64,000 bases of DNA, from NCBI GenBank assembly GCA_024349245.1, contig JALDNG010000007.1:5382501-5446500 (forward strand), read 5' to 3'. The DNA comes from Neodontobutis hainanensis (lineage: Eukaryota; Chordata; Actinopteri; Gobiiformes; Odontobutidae). The notes below the pieces were generated by a model that did not search any database, had not been told where the DNA came from, and saw only the letters and a program-made list of their open reading frames with translations. Positions 9,500-23,269 of the stretch are shown here, one piece after another. Each line of letters starts with the position of its first letter. The first letter of the stretch is position 1. A program made the translations under genes and the position numbers.

Positions 9500-12400
9500 A
9501 TGGTATGTTTCTTTACAATACTTTATAATACTAACGCATTTTCTGTACGAGACATAGATTTATAAAGACATTAATTTATCATACATGTGTAAAATTATTC
9601 GGTGAAAAAAAAATCTTTTATTAGACTGTATTACTGTAACTGAATAAAAGTGGGAAATCGAAAGTTGTCGATCTGCTGACTTGTGAGGAGCTGTCATGGA
9701 CTTTTGAATGTGGTTTTAATGCATTTGTACATATTCAGCCTTTCCAACTTTCGAAATGAAATTTTGTTTATTTGTTTATGTACACACTTGTTTTTGTTTG
9801 ACTTTTATCAGGTGAGAAACATAGGCCTTCCTGTTGTCACCATGGCCATGTTTGCTACTCCTCTGCTGTTGCTGGTATCTCTTTCTCTTTCATTTGGAGC
9901 ACAGCTTCCATCCAGTCAGGATGTCCACATAGCCACTAATGGTCAGCCGTTTCCCTGGACTAGCATGAGACTTCCTAAATCTATCTTGCCTCTTCACTAT
10001 GACCTAAGCATCCATCCCAACTTGACCACCCTGGACTTCACTGGAGTTGTCCGCATCCAACTGGACGTCCAGGAAGACACCAGGACCATAGTGCTCCATG
10101 CCAAGCATATGCAAGTATCTAATGTGTTCCTGCTGGGCCCTGAAGGTCTCAGGCCCCTCGAAGTCTTGGAGTATCCTCGCTTCCACCAGCTCGCCCTCAT
10201 TTCTGACTCAGTCTTGACCAAGGGTAGAAAGTATGAAGTCTCACTGGAGTTTGCTGCCAACTTGTCTGACAGCTTTCATGGGTTCTACAAGAGCAGCTAC
10301 CGCACCAGCAGTGGAGAGGTCCGGTAAGGGAAAAAAAAACATATTAACTTATTACCAGTAATAACCAATAACAACAATCTTAGAGGCACATATGTCCAAC
10401 AAAACTTTATTCAGTTAAAAAAAAAATATAACAATTTTGAAATACTATACAGTATAGTTTAAAGCTGTTATTCTCACCTGGTGGTCAAATGTCAGCTTTA
10501 TCATGTGACACTTTTATTTTGATATTTTGTATGGATGACGAACAGTTCTAAAATATACGCATGCCATTATATTTGAACAAAATAACCTTACATGCTCAAA
10601 TAATCAGAGATCATGGTCCCATGATGTCAACTGTTGAGAACCACTGGTTTATGTAACATTTTGTATTTGTAGATCTCTGGCATCCACACAGTTTGAAGCC
10701 ACTTTTGCAAGAGCAGCTTTTCCTTGTTTTGATGAGCCTGCCTTCAAAGCCAACTTTACCATACAGATTATTCGAGAGCCACGCCACATTGCAATTTCCA
10801 ACATGCCCATGGTAAACACTTACACAGCAATATCACTTCAGTAGTAAGCAATCTAGCAAGAATGTTTGGGATTGCAGTACTAAATAACCATCTTTTAATG
10901 TACAGTTAAAAACAGTGGAGTTGCCAGGAGGCTTGCTTGAAGATCACTTTGACACCACAGTCAAAATGAGCACTTATCTGGTGGCCTACATTGTGTCTGA
11001 CTTCCGGTCTGTAAGTCGGACCACTCAGCATGGTGTCAAGGTAATAAATATGTTATTTTCAATTTGTTTTAATATTGGGCAACATTTCTACTGAATGTTT
11101 TATGGTTATTTTCCTCAGATTTCCGTCTATGCTGTACCAGAAAAGATTGACCAGACGGCCTTTGCCCTGGCTGCTGCTGTAAAGCTTTTGGACTTCTATG
11201 ATGACTATTTTGATATTCCTTACCCACTGCCAAAGCAGGGTCAGTGCAAGTACAGTCTATTCAAGTTTTTTTTTAAAAATAAAACAACCAAGTACTTCAA
11301 TTTTACAGTATACATATTTCTTACAGACCTGGCTGCTATTCCTGACTTCCAGTCAGGTGCAATGGAGAACTGGGGGCTGACAACCTACAGAGAGACAGCT
11401 CTCTTATTTGATCCAGAGAAGTCCTCTGCTTCAGACAAACTGGGTATTACCAAGGTGATCGCCCATGAGCTTGCACACCAGGTAGCTAACTGTATTGCTT
11501 TATACAAATTATATTTATATATCAGTAGTAAAGTTGTTCTAGTTAGACAATTGAATGCAGATATTACCATACCACTATAAAATATTAATAGTATTTGTAG
11601 TGTGTTGATATGTAGCCATGTGTTTCTCTTTGTCCAGTGGTTTGGGAACCTGGTCACTATGGAGTGGTGGAATGATTTGTGGCTTAATGAGGGTTTTGCT
11701 AAATTCATGGAGTATGTCTCTCTGGACATCACATACCCAGAGCTGCAAGTGGTAAGAGATGAACACAGAAAACGAGACATTAAAATGTATTTATTCACAT
11801 CTTTTTGTATGGAATAATCCCTTGAGATGAACCATCTCGTTTATGATGGGTCCTCTTCATTCATTCACTAGGGGCACTTTAGAGTTGCTATTTAATCTAT
11901 ACATGCATGTCTTTGGATGGTGGGAGGAAGCCGAGTACCAGGATAGAACCCACGGTAACACATGCAGGCTCCTCACAGAAAGACCGGAGTCGTTCGGAAA
12001 GTCGGAATGTTTGAGTTGGCCGGGTTTTGAACTCGCGACCTTCTTGTTGTGAGGCAGGAGTGCTTACCACTCGTGCCACGTGCACTCCGAAATATGTTTG
12101 TTGTAGATAACTAATCTGCCAATGTGTAGATGATTCTAAACTTTGTTCATACCACATTTCTTTGTAACTTTCTTTGTCCCAGGATGACTTCTTCTTGGGG
12201 AAGTGTTTTGAGGCAATGGAGGTGGACTCCCTGAGCTCATCCCACCCAGTGTCTACTCCAGTGGAAAACCCCACACAGATCCAGGAGATGTTTGATGATG
12301 TTTCCTATGACAAGGTCTGATGGTTTTATGGTGTCAATTTGTGAGACAAATGAAAATACAGACGGCACAGTTGACATTGTTTTTCATGTTCGCATTATCT

Positions 12401-15280
12401 TTTAGGGGGCATGTATTCTGAATATGCTGCGGGATTTTCTGACTCCTGAGGCCTTTGAGATTGGCATTATTAAGTACCTTAAGAAATACAGTTATCAAAA
12501 CACTGTCAACAGCCACCTGTGGGAGAGTCTCACTAATGTAAGTAATTGGAAGAGGACTGTGTGTGTTAGCCAGAGGTGGGGGACTTGAGTCACATGCCTT
12601 GACTCAAGTCAGACTTAAGTCGCAAATTAGGACTGGAGACTTGCTGTCTGTTGTGTTTGTAATTTCTCTTTTTCTACCAGATTTGCAGCTCGGATGTTCT
12701 GGACGAGGGCCGGATAAAACACAAAGAATTTTGTTCAAAAGGAAACCTTCTGTCGGGAGCCACTGTATGTTTATTATGAATTATGTTCATTATATGCATT
12801 TTTACTAAGACATTAAATACATTAAATAAAAACTGATCTTTGCTTGAAATAGTGCTTGCTGCATATCTTAACGTGTTTCTTTCTATGTACCTCTGTAGAA
12901 ATGGTACTCTGGTGATGAATTGGATGTCAAGGCCATCATGGACACTTGGACCCTGCAGGAGGGCTTTCCTCTGGTTACTGTCGAGGTCAGAGGTCAGGAG
13001 GTTAGGCTCAGTCAGGAGCGTTACCTGAAAACAGATGACCCTTCACTCATCGAAGGGTAAAATATCAAAACTATTGAACTCACACAATAAATAAATATAG
13101 ATAGAAGATAGTGTGTGTGTGCGTGTGCGTGTCTCTGTGTGTGTCTTATTAGCATAAGAACATTTATGTAAATTAAAATGAATAAATTATCTGTCAACAG
13201 ATTTTTATGGCAGATCCCTCTGACCTACATAACCAGTGCATCGAACACCATCCACCGCTTCTTGCTAAAGACCAAGACTGGTGACTATTTTACTTTACCT
13301 AGTCTTCATCCTGTTAATCTTATTTTTTGTTTGGCGTTGGAAAAAAAACTTTTACTTTGTGTAAATAGACGTCCTGTACTTACCTGAAAAAGTGGACTGG
13401 GTCCACTTTAATGTGGACATGAGTGGCTACTACATGGTGCACTATGCAGACGAGGGCTGGAACTCCATCATTAAACTGCTTCTGCACAACCACACTGCCC
13501 TGAGCAGCAACGACCGTGCCAGCCTCATCCAAAACATCTTCCAGCTTGTCAGGTACTCTAGAGTAATTTTTATTAAAGTCTAGACAACAAATGTATTTGA
13601 ACCTTGTTGTAAATCTTACAGTGTGGGGAAGGTGAGACTAGATGTGGCTCTGGAGCTGTCTCTGTACCTTTCCAAAGAGACTGAGATCATGGCTGTGACA
13701 CAGGGCTTTGGAGAGCTTGTACCGCTCTACAAACTGATGGAGAAAAGAGACATGGCTGTTCTAGAGAACCAGATGAAGGTTAGCAAAAATTGCTTGAGGC
13801 ACTTTACTTGGTGCTCTTCAATTTACAGTTCAAAAAATCCTCAGTACTTTGGTAGATATCATAATTATTTAAAACCTAGGGTCAAACCTGAACTAATCAT
13901 TAGATCTTCCTCAGGGCTACATAGTGGACCTTTTCCAGGGGCTGATTGACCGTCAGGAGTGGACTGACTCAGGTTCAGTGTCTCAACGTGTGCTGAGGAG
14001 TTACCTGCTGTTGTTTGCCTGCGTCAGAAAATATGCTCCCTGTGTGAACAAGGCCACCCAGCTTTTCAATAGGTGGAGAGAATCTGATGGAAACATGAGG
14101 TTCGAATTTTTGTGATGTACAAGGTGGAATGTTGGTAAAAAAAAAAAAAAAAAGTGCAGCTACAATGAGAACTGACCTGACTTGTATTTCAGTCTTCCTG
14201 TTGATGTCACTATGGCTGTGTTTGTGATTGGGGCTCGAACACCAGAGGGATGGGACTTTTTGTTTGAAAAGTACCGTCATTCGATGCAAATGTCTGTCAA
14301 AAGTCGGATGAAAACAGCCATGGCTGTTAGTCCTCTGCAGGACAAGCTCAAATGGTGTGTATGATAAACAAGCCTTTTCAGTGTAAGAATAAAACCATTC
14401 AGTAAATCTCTACAATTTTGTGTTGCGTTACAGGATGTTGGAGCAGAGCCTTCATGGTGCTGTGATGAAGACTCAGGATCTTCCTGATGTTTTGGTGTCA
14501 ATCAGCAGAAATCCCTATGGCTACAAACTTGCCTGGGACTTCCTGCGGGCCAACTGGCACACACTTATCAAGAAGTTAGTCTAAACATTACAATTATGTA
14601 TGACTTACTGTTTTGTGTGTTTAGACATCTAGAACATGGGGCTAGTTAAAGAAGATTATGACTCGCCTAGTTACAAAATTATTTATTCTGAATGTTTTTT
14701 GCTTTGTCATCCTAGGTTTGACCTGGGCTCCAACATCATATCATACATGGTGACTGGTGTGACCAACCAGTACTCCACCAGAGAGATGCTTCATGAGGTC
14801 AGTAACATTATTACTAATACTGCTGTATTTTAAAGTCACAAGTCCATATGTGAGTTCATCTTAGCACTTGCAGTGAAATTAATGGATGGGTTAAATGCAG
14901 AGAATGAATTTCCCCACAGGGCTATAAAAACAGTAACTTAAACTTAAATACATATTACTGTTTAGGATGTTAATGTGAATGTTAGATGGAATACAGCTTT
15001 CTTTGACTAAGATCAGTCAAATCCAGATTACATGGTGCAGTGGGGAATAAGCCCTTGTTAGACACCCCAGTGTAAAATCAGCATTGGCTTTGTCTGGGTT
15101 TGTGCTCAGGTACGAACCTTCTTTGGCTCCTTGACTGAAGAGAGTGGCTCAGAGATGAGATGCATTCAGCAGACGTATGAGACTATTGAAGACAACATCC
15201 GCTGGATGGACACCAACCTTCCTCTTCTGCAGGACTGGCTCAACAAGCGCAGCAGCAAACTGGTACATGAGGATTTATAG
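9500..15280 (+). CDS. erap1: Endoplasmic reticulum aminopeptidase 1 (M1 zinc peptidase)
   Basis: It trims N-terminal residues of peptides in the ER for MHC class I loading. Exons: (9500-9502), 9812-10323, 10673-10811, 10906-11040, 11119-11239, 11327-11481, 11638-11751, 12183-12314, 12406-12537, 12681-12764, 12899-13056, 13201-13280, 13369-13552, 13622-13778, 13915-14099, 14193-14354, 14434-14574, 14716-14797, 15110-15280. From the Kozak-good ATG at 9842 the frame closes at 937 residues, close to mammalian ERAP1. An ATG at the very end of exon 1 (9500) is also in frame and would add 11 residues before the signal-anchor. Numbered from 9842, GAMEN is at 303-307, the zinc site HELAH at 339-343 with the third ligand E362, and the catalytic Tyr near 424. 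Several N-glycosylation sequons are present (NLT, NLS, NFT, NHT). Strings such as WFGNLVTMEWWNDLWLNEGF match ERAP1 closely. AATAAA at 15566-15571 is the likely poly(A) signal. It appears intact. Confidence 0.93.
11868..12091 (-). mobile_element. tRNA-derived SINE in an erap1 intron
   Basis: Read on the minus strand it begins with a tRNA-like head (GTGGCACGAGTGGTAAGC, then a B-box-like GAGTTCAAAACCC) and continues into TTCTGTGAGGAGCCTGCATG, a body widespread in teleost genomes. It is diverged and has no clean target duplication that I could fix. Confidence 0.55.
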
Positions 15281-15870
15281 TAATATGGAAAAAAGGAAGA
15301 AAGTTGCTTTAATCAAAACACTGGATTCTTGTCACAGGCAATTATAACTTGAAAACCCCAAATTATCAATATTTTACATGCCCTTTTAAAAACCTGCAGC
15401 CCTTAAAATACTCTCTATTGTACCTCAAGCAGACCCTATAAGATATGCCTGGCAATTTATTTTTGACTTTTGGGAATTTGTGCTTTTGGAATTTTCATTT
15501 TTGTGTGCAGGTTCTTTGTTAATAGCCATAAAGTACATTGTATATATTTTTTAAAAGTTGTACAAAATAAATATATTTGGAAACAAATGTTTGTATTTGT
15601 ACTATATTTAAGTAGCAGAGTAAAATACTTTGTCCTGAATATAAAAACAACAACTTGTTAAATCTATTTCTCTGTAACATTTATGGCACACAATATTGTA
15701 CTGGTTGCTTTGTAGACACATAATTGAATTGTTTTGGAAAAAGGTTTTCTTCTCTGCACTAATTTCAAAGTGTTGAAAATGTGATATAAGATTAACATTT
15801 TGTCAAGGAATACTAGTAATTATTATTATACTAATAAAGATTTTTGGACTTAATGTCTGTGTCTTTAGAC

Positions 15871-16545
15871 TGTAATGGGAAATCTTTTCCTCTTTCACAT
15901 ACTTATTTGTGCTGTCCTTGATCGCAGCAGAATGATATGCGCAGGAACATCTATGCTACTGTTTTCAAACAATTGTCTTATACAATAGGTTTTGTAAAAT
16001 TAAAGTTTTTTTCTTTTGGTTCAAGTGTGGACTGGATTGTCCTAATCTGAAAACCGAGACCGGATGGTCCAGAAATTATTAATATGGCTGGATTGCCACA
16101 TAATAATTTTAAAAGGTTTTGTATCTGTATTAGAAACCCTGACTAGGAAGGTCTATTATTGTTGATATGAGTCTGGATTGATGGAGCAGGATTGCCATTC
16201 GACAGTAATTTCTGAATGACTTTTCTAGAAGCCCTGACCTAAACGGTCTATTGTTATTACCATAAATCAGGATTGACTGAGCAGGATTGCCATAAAATGA
16301 GTAATAATTTCTGAAATGTTTTTTTTTTTTAGTTTTTGTGTTGTTTTGTGTTGGTTTTTGTTAGTTTTTGTCAGACACATGCAACGTCTGCAACAGCTGA
16401 TCAACTGTACCCGTTTCTGACCACCCAAGCTGAAACAAACACCCTGGTGAACACAGGACTGTGAAGTCCTGTCACCAAACCTCCTCCATATGACTCTGCC
16501 ACCAGTCCTAAGAACTCGAACAACCCCTTCACAGCTGAACTTTTT
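15871..16545 (+). mobile_element. Second, internally deleted retroelement copy
   Basis: It starts with TGTAATGGGAAA, the same LTR start as at 2262. It follows the LTR for about 115 bases, then jumps to the leader equivalent of about 3040 and follows it to about 3480. It then jumps again into gag (equivalent of about 4085-4255) and stops at about 16545. Several leader hairpins are retained with changed loops. It lies 300 bases past the erap1 poly(A) signal, in the same orientation as the first copy. Confidence 0.85.
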
Positions 16546-18026
16546 GCCAAACCCTTAAAGGTGTTGATGGTGAACACTGCATCAAATCATTGGAATCTAA
16601 AGATAAAAAGTCGATTGTTACCTTAAGCATTTTATTAAATAAACATTAATGACTATTATTGATTGCAATTTGATGAATTTGAATAAATAAAGAGGAAATT
16701 TGATTTTACACTTGATGTTTAAGTTTCTTTTTAACATTAAGTGAGGTGAATGCTTTATGTGGACAAGAATCTGAATGCCAAATTAGTGGAAACATATATA
16801 AATATATATTATAAATTAAACAATATGCTATTCACGTTTTAGGAGAAATAAAGCAGTAAAAAACATAATTCTATTTTGGTCTCTGTTTAACACCACCTCC
16901 TTTTGATGCCGTTTTACATGGTTCAAAGGTTAAGTCACTTTCAAAAAGACAATATTCAAATACAATGGCTTCATAAAGTTTAGTCATGCAATTTTATAAT
17001 ATAAATCTTTCAATGGCATAGTATTTACACACATTGTGCTCTACTTCGTTCAAACACTACTTTATATTCACCAGAAGAGGGCGACATAGACATTATTTAA
17101 CAAGGTTTTAGCCGTTTACTGGTACAGTCTGAAGCCTGTATCAGTAAATGAACCAGTGCAGACTCCAACCATTGTCAATTTCCAAACAGATTTTAGAACC
17201 CTTTTATTTGTTTTATAAATCAATAAAGGTCAACGTCTTCACCTCAATGACTATATTTTCTGAAACACCTGCCTTATGTCAAATATTAAAACATATTTTT
17301 ACTGTCATGTGTGTATCTTCCACTAGAGTAAAAACATATAGTAAGCCAATGTTTTATACTTTTTATTTCTGTAGATTGATTGGCACCGGTTGACACTGGA
17401 CAGATTATTACAACAGTTTATTTTTAATAGGGATTTATAGATTACATTTTAGATGCATTTCCACAAATACAATACACACTTGTATACTTCCACTCTCTCG
17501 TTATTTTAAATTAGAGTTGATTTACTTTTCATAGAAACAACCGATATTCATCTTTTTTTTACCAACTTATAAAATGCCATGTTTTATATACACAGAGAAT
17601 AACCTACACAATGCAACAGAAAAACTACATATTACCTAATGCAGAAATACAGTAACATGAATATATATTTTAAAATAATCTATTTAAAAGATACACTTAA
17701 ATCAGCTTTATTCTAAAGATTATCTTGTTACTCATCAGTTATAACTTTCTAACTAATAATGTGTGGGCTTTTTTATTGATTTTTATTGTTATATTTCCAA
17801 ATCCTGGTCCGATGGAGGCGTTGGGTTTAGTGATTACAGGATCATCTCTGAGGTTTGAGAAATATGTTATGTTGGACAGACACTACTCCACCCTCTGATG
17901 TGTGGCATATTATTTTAATCAATTCATAACAAAAGCTCAAAATATAATAAAATACCTGAAATAGTTACTTTTAACATTTGAATTTTGGTCACTTTATACA
18001 TGGGGTTAATACAGGTATTGCAATAA
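16546..18026. other. AT-rich intergenic stretch
   Basis: No gene, long frame or recognisable repeat is apparent between the second retroelement copy and the finTRIM-like pseudogene. Confidence 0.5.
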
Positions 18027-18925
18027 TTAAATCTCTCCTGCTAGGACTAGAGGAACAGAATCTGTAAACAAAGAACCACCAGGACTACAGAAAGGGTAAA
18101 GTTTCTCTGTAAAAGTGATGCCACTGAAGGAGTAGGTCAGCAGCAGCTTTAAAATCATAAAAAAAGCCAACTCCCAGTTCATAATCCACAAACACACCGA
18201 CTGTCTCAAGTTTACACTTTGTCAAGACCTGGATTTCAGGATCAACAGACGCATTATAGGTGTTATTTCTTAAGCTTATTGTCCAGAAACCGTTTTGGGG
18301 ATTTAGTGTTATGGTTCCTTTCCTGTTGACTGACTCTTTAGCCACTCCCAAAGTCCACTCTGTTTTCCCTCTGACCACAGCCTCAAAGTAAAAAGATCCA
18401 CAGAAACTCTGCCGTCCTAAAACAAAGAGACCATCAAATCTTTTTGGACTGTCTGGACTGATGTTTCTCTGATCATTACTTTGCTTGACTTTTTTACCAT
18501 CTTCAGACACAAGTTGAGGATGAGCCGTATCACTGTCAAGTGTGACACCTGCTTTATACATTTTGACCCTCTTCAGCTCAGCCTCAAACAGATTCTTAGT
18601 TGTTTTGTTAAAATCTTCCTCCAGCTGAGCCAGAACTCTTACAACAGATCCCTCGTTTCTTGGTGCACCGATGCTCACTGTCTGAAGTGAGCAGCCATCT
18701 CAGAGATGAAAATGTTGACCTTCAGCTCTGGTCTAGTGTTAAAAACCTGTTTACATTCAGGGCACTTATAGTACTTATAGAAAAACTCATCAATGCAGTT
18801 TTTGCAGAAGTTGTGTCCACATGGTGAAGCGACTGGCTCATGAACACGTCGAGACAGATGGAGCACAGGAACTGGTCTTCAGATGACAGGTGGCAGTAGC
18901 TACACTCAGCTACACTTTATTTAGA
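18027..18925 (-). pseudogene. FinTRIM-like RING/PRY-SPRY pseudogene
   Basis: On the minus strand a RING finger is readable (CSIC...CGHNFCKNC...CPEC, about 18740-18885). It is interrupted by a one-base deletion near 18840. The RING-linked segment ends with SEMAAHFRQ and a stop at about 18675. The B-boxes and coiled coil are missing, and a PRY-SPRY domain follows directly (about 18085-18640; LDSDTAHPQLVSEDGKKV, then FVDYELGVGFFYD). The SPRY end shifts frame again near 18140, where YSFSGITFTEKLYPF appears in another frame down to 18027. No start codon precedes the RING. Live family members are E3 ubiquitin ligases, many in teleost antiviral gene expansions. This copy is non-functional. No intron separates the two halves. 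Confidence 0.85.
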
Positions 18926-21446
18926 AACTTTTATAAATAATGATAATCAGAGATATTTTTGGTCTCTTTGATAACATGTGCAGGAAAGCACTTGTACAAA
19001 CTCTAACTATTCTAGCGTAAAGCTTTATTTTTTCTGTTTAAAGGTTGTACTCACATTGTTTTGCAGACACTCATTTGAACCAAGCTGAACCAGGGAAAAT
19101 ATTTTTGGCCCCAGAACACAGAAAATTGTGCTGGTATTATTGTAAACACTTGTTATACCTACACTCCTGACCAGTTTCTATTAAGAATCCAGATTAAGAT
19201 GATCAAAAACAAGGACCTTAGACCTACAAGAAGCTAATCCACCAGAGCCAGTAGAAAAATAAAGCAGCTACAAGGAAGAAACATTCTTTAAATGTGGGTA
19301 ATTATGTTGCAAAACCTGCTTTACAAACTTGTGACGCTGCTTTATAGATTTAGGGTGCAGCTCAGTGTTTTAGTTTTTATTTAATGTTTTATGAACTTAC
19401 ATTAGAAACCAATTTTAGGAGAAGACACTTTCTTTGTTAGACGTATAAGTTGTCCATAATTTTATAACGAATATAAATAAACTAATATGGTATCTCTTAT
19501 GGTTGTACAAATCATGCACTGTGTGACGAGAAAAGAGGAGCAGCTTTGCCTCATGACCCCAGAGAAACACTGCCCCTTGTGGTTACTGTGTGTAATAACC
19601 TGATTATTGGGTATATCAGGATATTCTGTTTTTTCAATTTACACAAATGTATACCTTTTCATTTATTATAATAAACTGAGGCATTGTAATTTAATTTGTG
19701 ATCATTTTATTTTTTAAAATACAGTTAAAATACTTATTTACCTAGTGTTAAAGAGTTCATAGTTATTTAATATACTATACTATACTCTATACTATAAATA
19801 TAGTAATATTTCATATTTGTTTTTTATTATTTGATTTGTTGGAGTGTACGCAACACTAGTGTGTAGAAGGAGAGAAAAAAAGAGAGACACGAGATTAGAC
19901 AGTGTATTTTGTACTACAACTGATAAATGTTAGGTTTTCTTTATTTTCTGTTCTCGAAATATGACTGTTTACAATGAGATTAAATAAGGAAAAAGCTTTG
20001 TGTTTCTTTGCTTTAAACAGTGAAAAGTGTGCAGTAATGACCCAACATATATAATATTTAATCCAGGCTTTTGTGAGAGTTTGGCTTTTCATATTTACCT
20101 CAAGGCTATCTGCTTCATGCATTAAGCCTTGTAAACTCAGAATATACAGTATTCAGAGGACATTACATTCATCCAAACCTGACTTCACTTTTTTTGGTAA
20201 AATGTCGGTCACAGATGGTTTTCAGAGACAGATGTTAGCTTTGTGTTTATCTTCGACCTCTTTCTTCAAACGGCTGTGGCTTTTATCAGATCAGTTTGTG
20301 TTTGGTAAAAGTGTGTCTCGTCAATTTGTAAAAATACAAAACTGGAAAGTAATAAATGTCAGTATGAACTAAACCATGTGCCTTCATTTTATTTGAATTC
20401 AAGTGTAGTGGATTTATCTAGGCTAAAGCATGGTCTATTGTAAATAACAAGACCAATGGCATTAGTAGGGTCCTTTATTCAGACACGTTTATTTCACTCT
20501 GAGTCTGTGAAACCTGTTTCTGAACTTAACCTGGTCTCTGCAGGTCTTATCCTCTAAACCAGAGTTTATGAGTATATTCTGCTGCATCTGAAGGGGCTCT
20601 CTGATTGGTTGATTCAGTGGATATTCAATCTGAACACACTGCTCAAAGTTGAAAGATTTGAATTATTTTAATATATTTGAAGTCTCATTAATACATTTCC
20701 TTTACATTCATTTATTAGTTAAAAAATTCTGATGCATAAAGTTTTTATTTTTTATTTAAATTTTCTGCAAAATTATCCTCAATTTTGACCCAATAAATGT
20801 GTGCAAAAAGTACATTTTATTGACCACTAAACTCAAGCCTGGCGAAAAATTGATGTGTTTTAAGTATTTGAAAAAATAATTAAAAGAAATGACTCAGTGG
20901 CGACCCCAGGAAAATGACCACCGCGCAACCACCTAAATCGCACCACTGGCGTCAAAAGATTAAATTCAATGTATTTTCTTCTAAAAGGCCCCAAATTTGC
21001 TGAGTATTATCTAGACACAAGTGCCAACAAAGTTATCAGTTTGTTTTTTGATACATTTGTGGCTGTGGTCGTAATGAGCCTGTGAAGAGGCAGCCATTTC
21101 TTTGGGAAATAAATGCCATTTCCCAAATGCCAGGATGCTTCCTTTGGAGGAGGCTCTTCTAGAGCCAAGACCAGAGTCTTGGAAAACTCCTCAGAATCTT
21201 TTGGAACTGGTAAACTTGTAATTTTAGACAACTAATATTTACATTTTTACTTTTTAACGGGGGGTGCAGTGCTTTCTGAGTCATTGCAAATCTCCAGCCA
21301 GTACTTTGTTTTTCTCATCTTAGCCCAAGCATAATCTATTATCTTCAAAATTTCAGACAGATCCCAGGAAAACCAGGGAATGTGGAGACCTTTAACTCTA
21401 AATACAAGGTGGTGTAGCAGGCCCCAGCAGTAGCACAGGCCCCTTG
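18926..21446. other. AT-rich intergenic stretch
   Basis: Only short unconvincing frames are present. One minus-strand frame of 74 codons (21007-21231) has balanced composition but no motif I recognise. No RNA gene was seen. Confidence 0.45.
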
Positions 21447-21824
21447 ACCGCAGCAGATTAATATGCACAGAAACGTCTATGCTACTGTTTTCAAACTGAT
21501 ACAATTGTCTTATACAGAGACAACTCTGTTTTCTGGGAAAACCAGTAAAATGCTGATTCATGTTAGACGGCTCACTCTCTGTGAGCCAGTATTTCATTTT
21601 TCTTACCTGCTGTGATTTCATTATAATTTGTAAGCCTGCCTACTTATCTTTGGGATTGTTCATGTAACTCTGCACACAACAGACTTGTATGTCCACTCCT
21701 CCTTTTGCAAAAGATGACTCTGAACTCCTTTTTCCTTTTTCCTTAAATAAATCAACGAAAGACATCTGTTGTTTTCTCTCAACCTTATTCCACAATAATA
21801 TTTATTTTTTCAACAACAAGACAT
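21447..21824 (+). mobile_element. Solo, 5'-truncated LTR of the same retroelement family
   Basis: It aligns with 2309-2684 of the first copy, starting CCTTGACCGCAGCAG and ending CAACAACA. The first 45 or so bases of the LTR are missing. The TATA region is mutated to TATAATTT, while the AATAAA is kept. No internal sequence follows. Confidence 0.85.
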
Positions 21825-22299
21825 ATGTGTTACATAGTAATAATATCAAATATTGTAAAATTTGGGGATTTATATACTTTTATATCTCATTATTGTACAT
21901 TCAAAATAGGGCCTATAAATTATATTCATCAACAACATAACAACAACACTGTTGGACATAACTTGACATAGCCTGTACTAAAAAAATATATTAGAACTCA
22001 ATATAGTACTATGCATTCAGTACTTTGTCTCTGACTCTTAAATAAGTCAATCTGAAAGGAGGGAGCTGTCACTTTACAACATGCAGGGTGGCCATAAATT
22101 CTTGCTCGGGACCTTGAGCCAAAGCTAATAAAACAGCGTGACCCGTAATGTGAAGGGGAAAAAAAAGACATCTACATTTGTTCATATATTAAAGCATGTA
22201 TTATTTAGTTATATTTTAATTTAAGATCACATCTCTGATAGGAGAAACAAAGGTTAGATTTCTTTAGTTATGTTGTAGTATAAGAGATGTGCTGGACTT

Positions 22300-22402
22300 C
22301 ATGTAGGTACATATTGCCCCATAAACAGCACGCCCACTGTGGAACTGCCCTCTGCTCCTTTCACTTGATCAATCCATTCGAATACCTGCGGACCGCTGAA
22401 GG
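22300..22402 (+). other. Probable 5' non-coding exon of the PPxY membrane-protein gene
   Basis: A GC-richer segment ends in GCTGAAG|GTAAGC, a strong splice donor at 22403. It has no in-frame ATG to the next exon. The start of the exon is not determined. Confidence 0.45.
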
Positions 22403-22964
22403 TAAGCACAACTGATTTCTCACTAAGCCTCCTCTTGTGAATTTTTACTTCTTAATGTTTCTTTGGAGTATGCCAGAGTGTTTAGGCTCCTTTTGTATTT
22501 GTTCAGTCAGTATTTACAGACTGCTGTTTGGCTAACCGTCGCTCATCAGCTCAAAGGTGAAGATTGACTTTCCCTGTCATTTATGCCATTGACCAGTATT
22601 TTCCTATTCTGCTTTTGCTTGTTGTTGAAATGATAAATTACTGTTAGAATGTCTGTTCTTGATTTGGATACAGTATAAAGTACAATTTCTTATCTGCATA
22701 AGGTGACTGGTGAAGGTTCATGTCTTTGTTAATCTTTTTCTGTCAAGATATCCGGGATGATCCCATTGACAGGACTCTAAATGTAGTGTCAGTAGTTCAC
22801 TGCTTTAGGGTTAATGTTATATTGGTTTTACAGTGGTTAATAAGAGACATTTATATTAACCAATATGCTTCTAATAATCCTTCTTTTACTTATCTGAGTC
22901 TTTAATATGGACTGTCTCTTTAGTAAATACATATAGCAATCATTACAACAATATATAACAAATT

Positions 22965-23210
22965 GTAAGTTCACATACTCTGGCAAAATTTGTGATTGTT
23001 TGGCTATTTTTCAGAGAATATGAATGAAAACACATTTTTTCAGTTAGTGGTTTGGTGAAGCCATTTATTGTCAAACAACTGTGTTTACTCTTTTTAAATC
23101 ATAATGACAATAGAAACTACTCAGACAACTCTGATCAAAAGTTTACATATCCTGGTAATTTTGGCCTGATAACATGCACAAGTTGACAAAAACAGGTTTG
23201 AATGACTACT
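22965..23210. mobile_element. End fragment of a Tc1-like transposon
   Basis: The segment with TTTGTGATTGTTTGGC, TCATAATGACAATAGAAAC and GCCTGATAACATGCAC matches the terminal repeat region of the Tc1-like element at 60814-61688. There is no transposase part. It is followed by a small palindromic TATATACTAG-rich tract (23215-23262). Confidence 0.6.
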
Positions 23211-23269
23211 AATGATATATATCTAGTATATATATCAGTATATATATACTAGTATATACCATCAAATTC

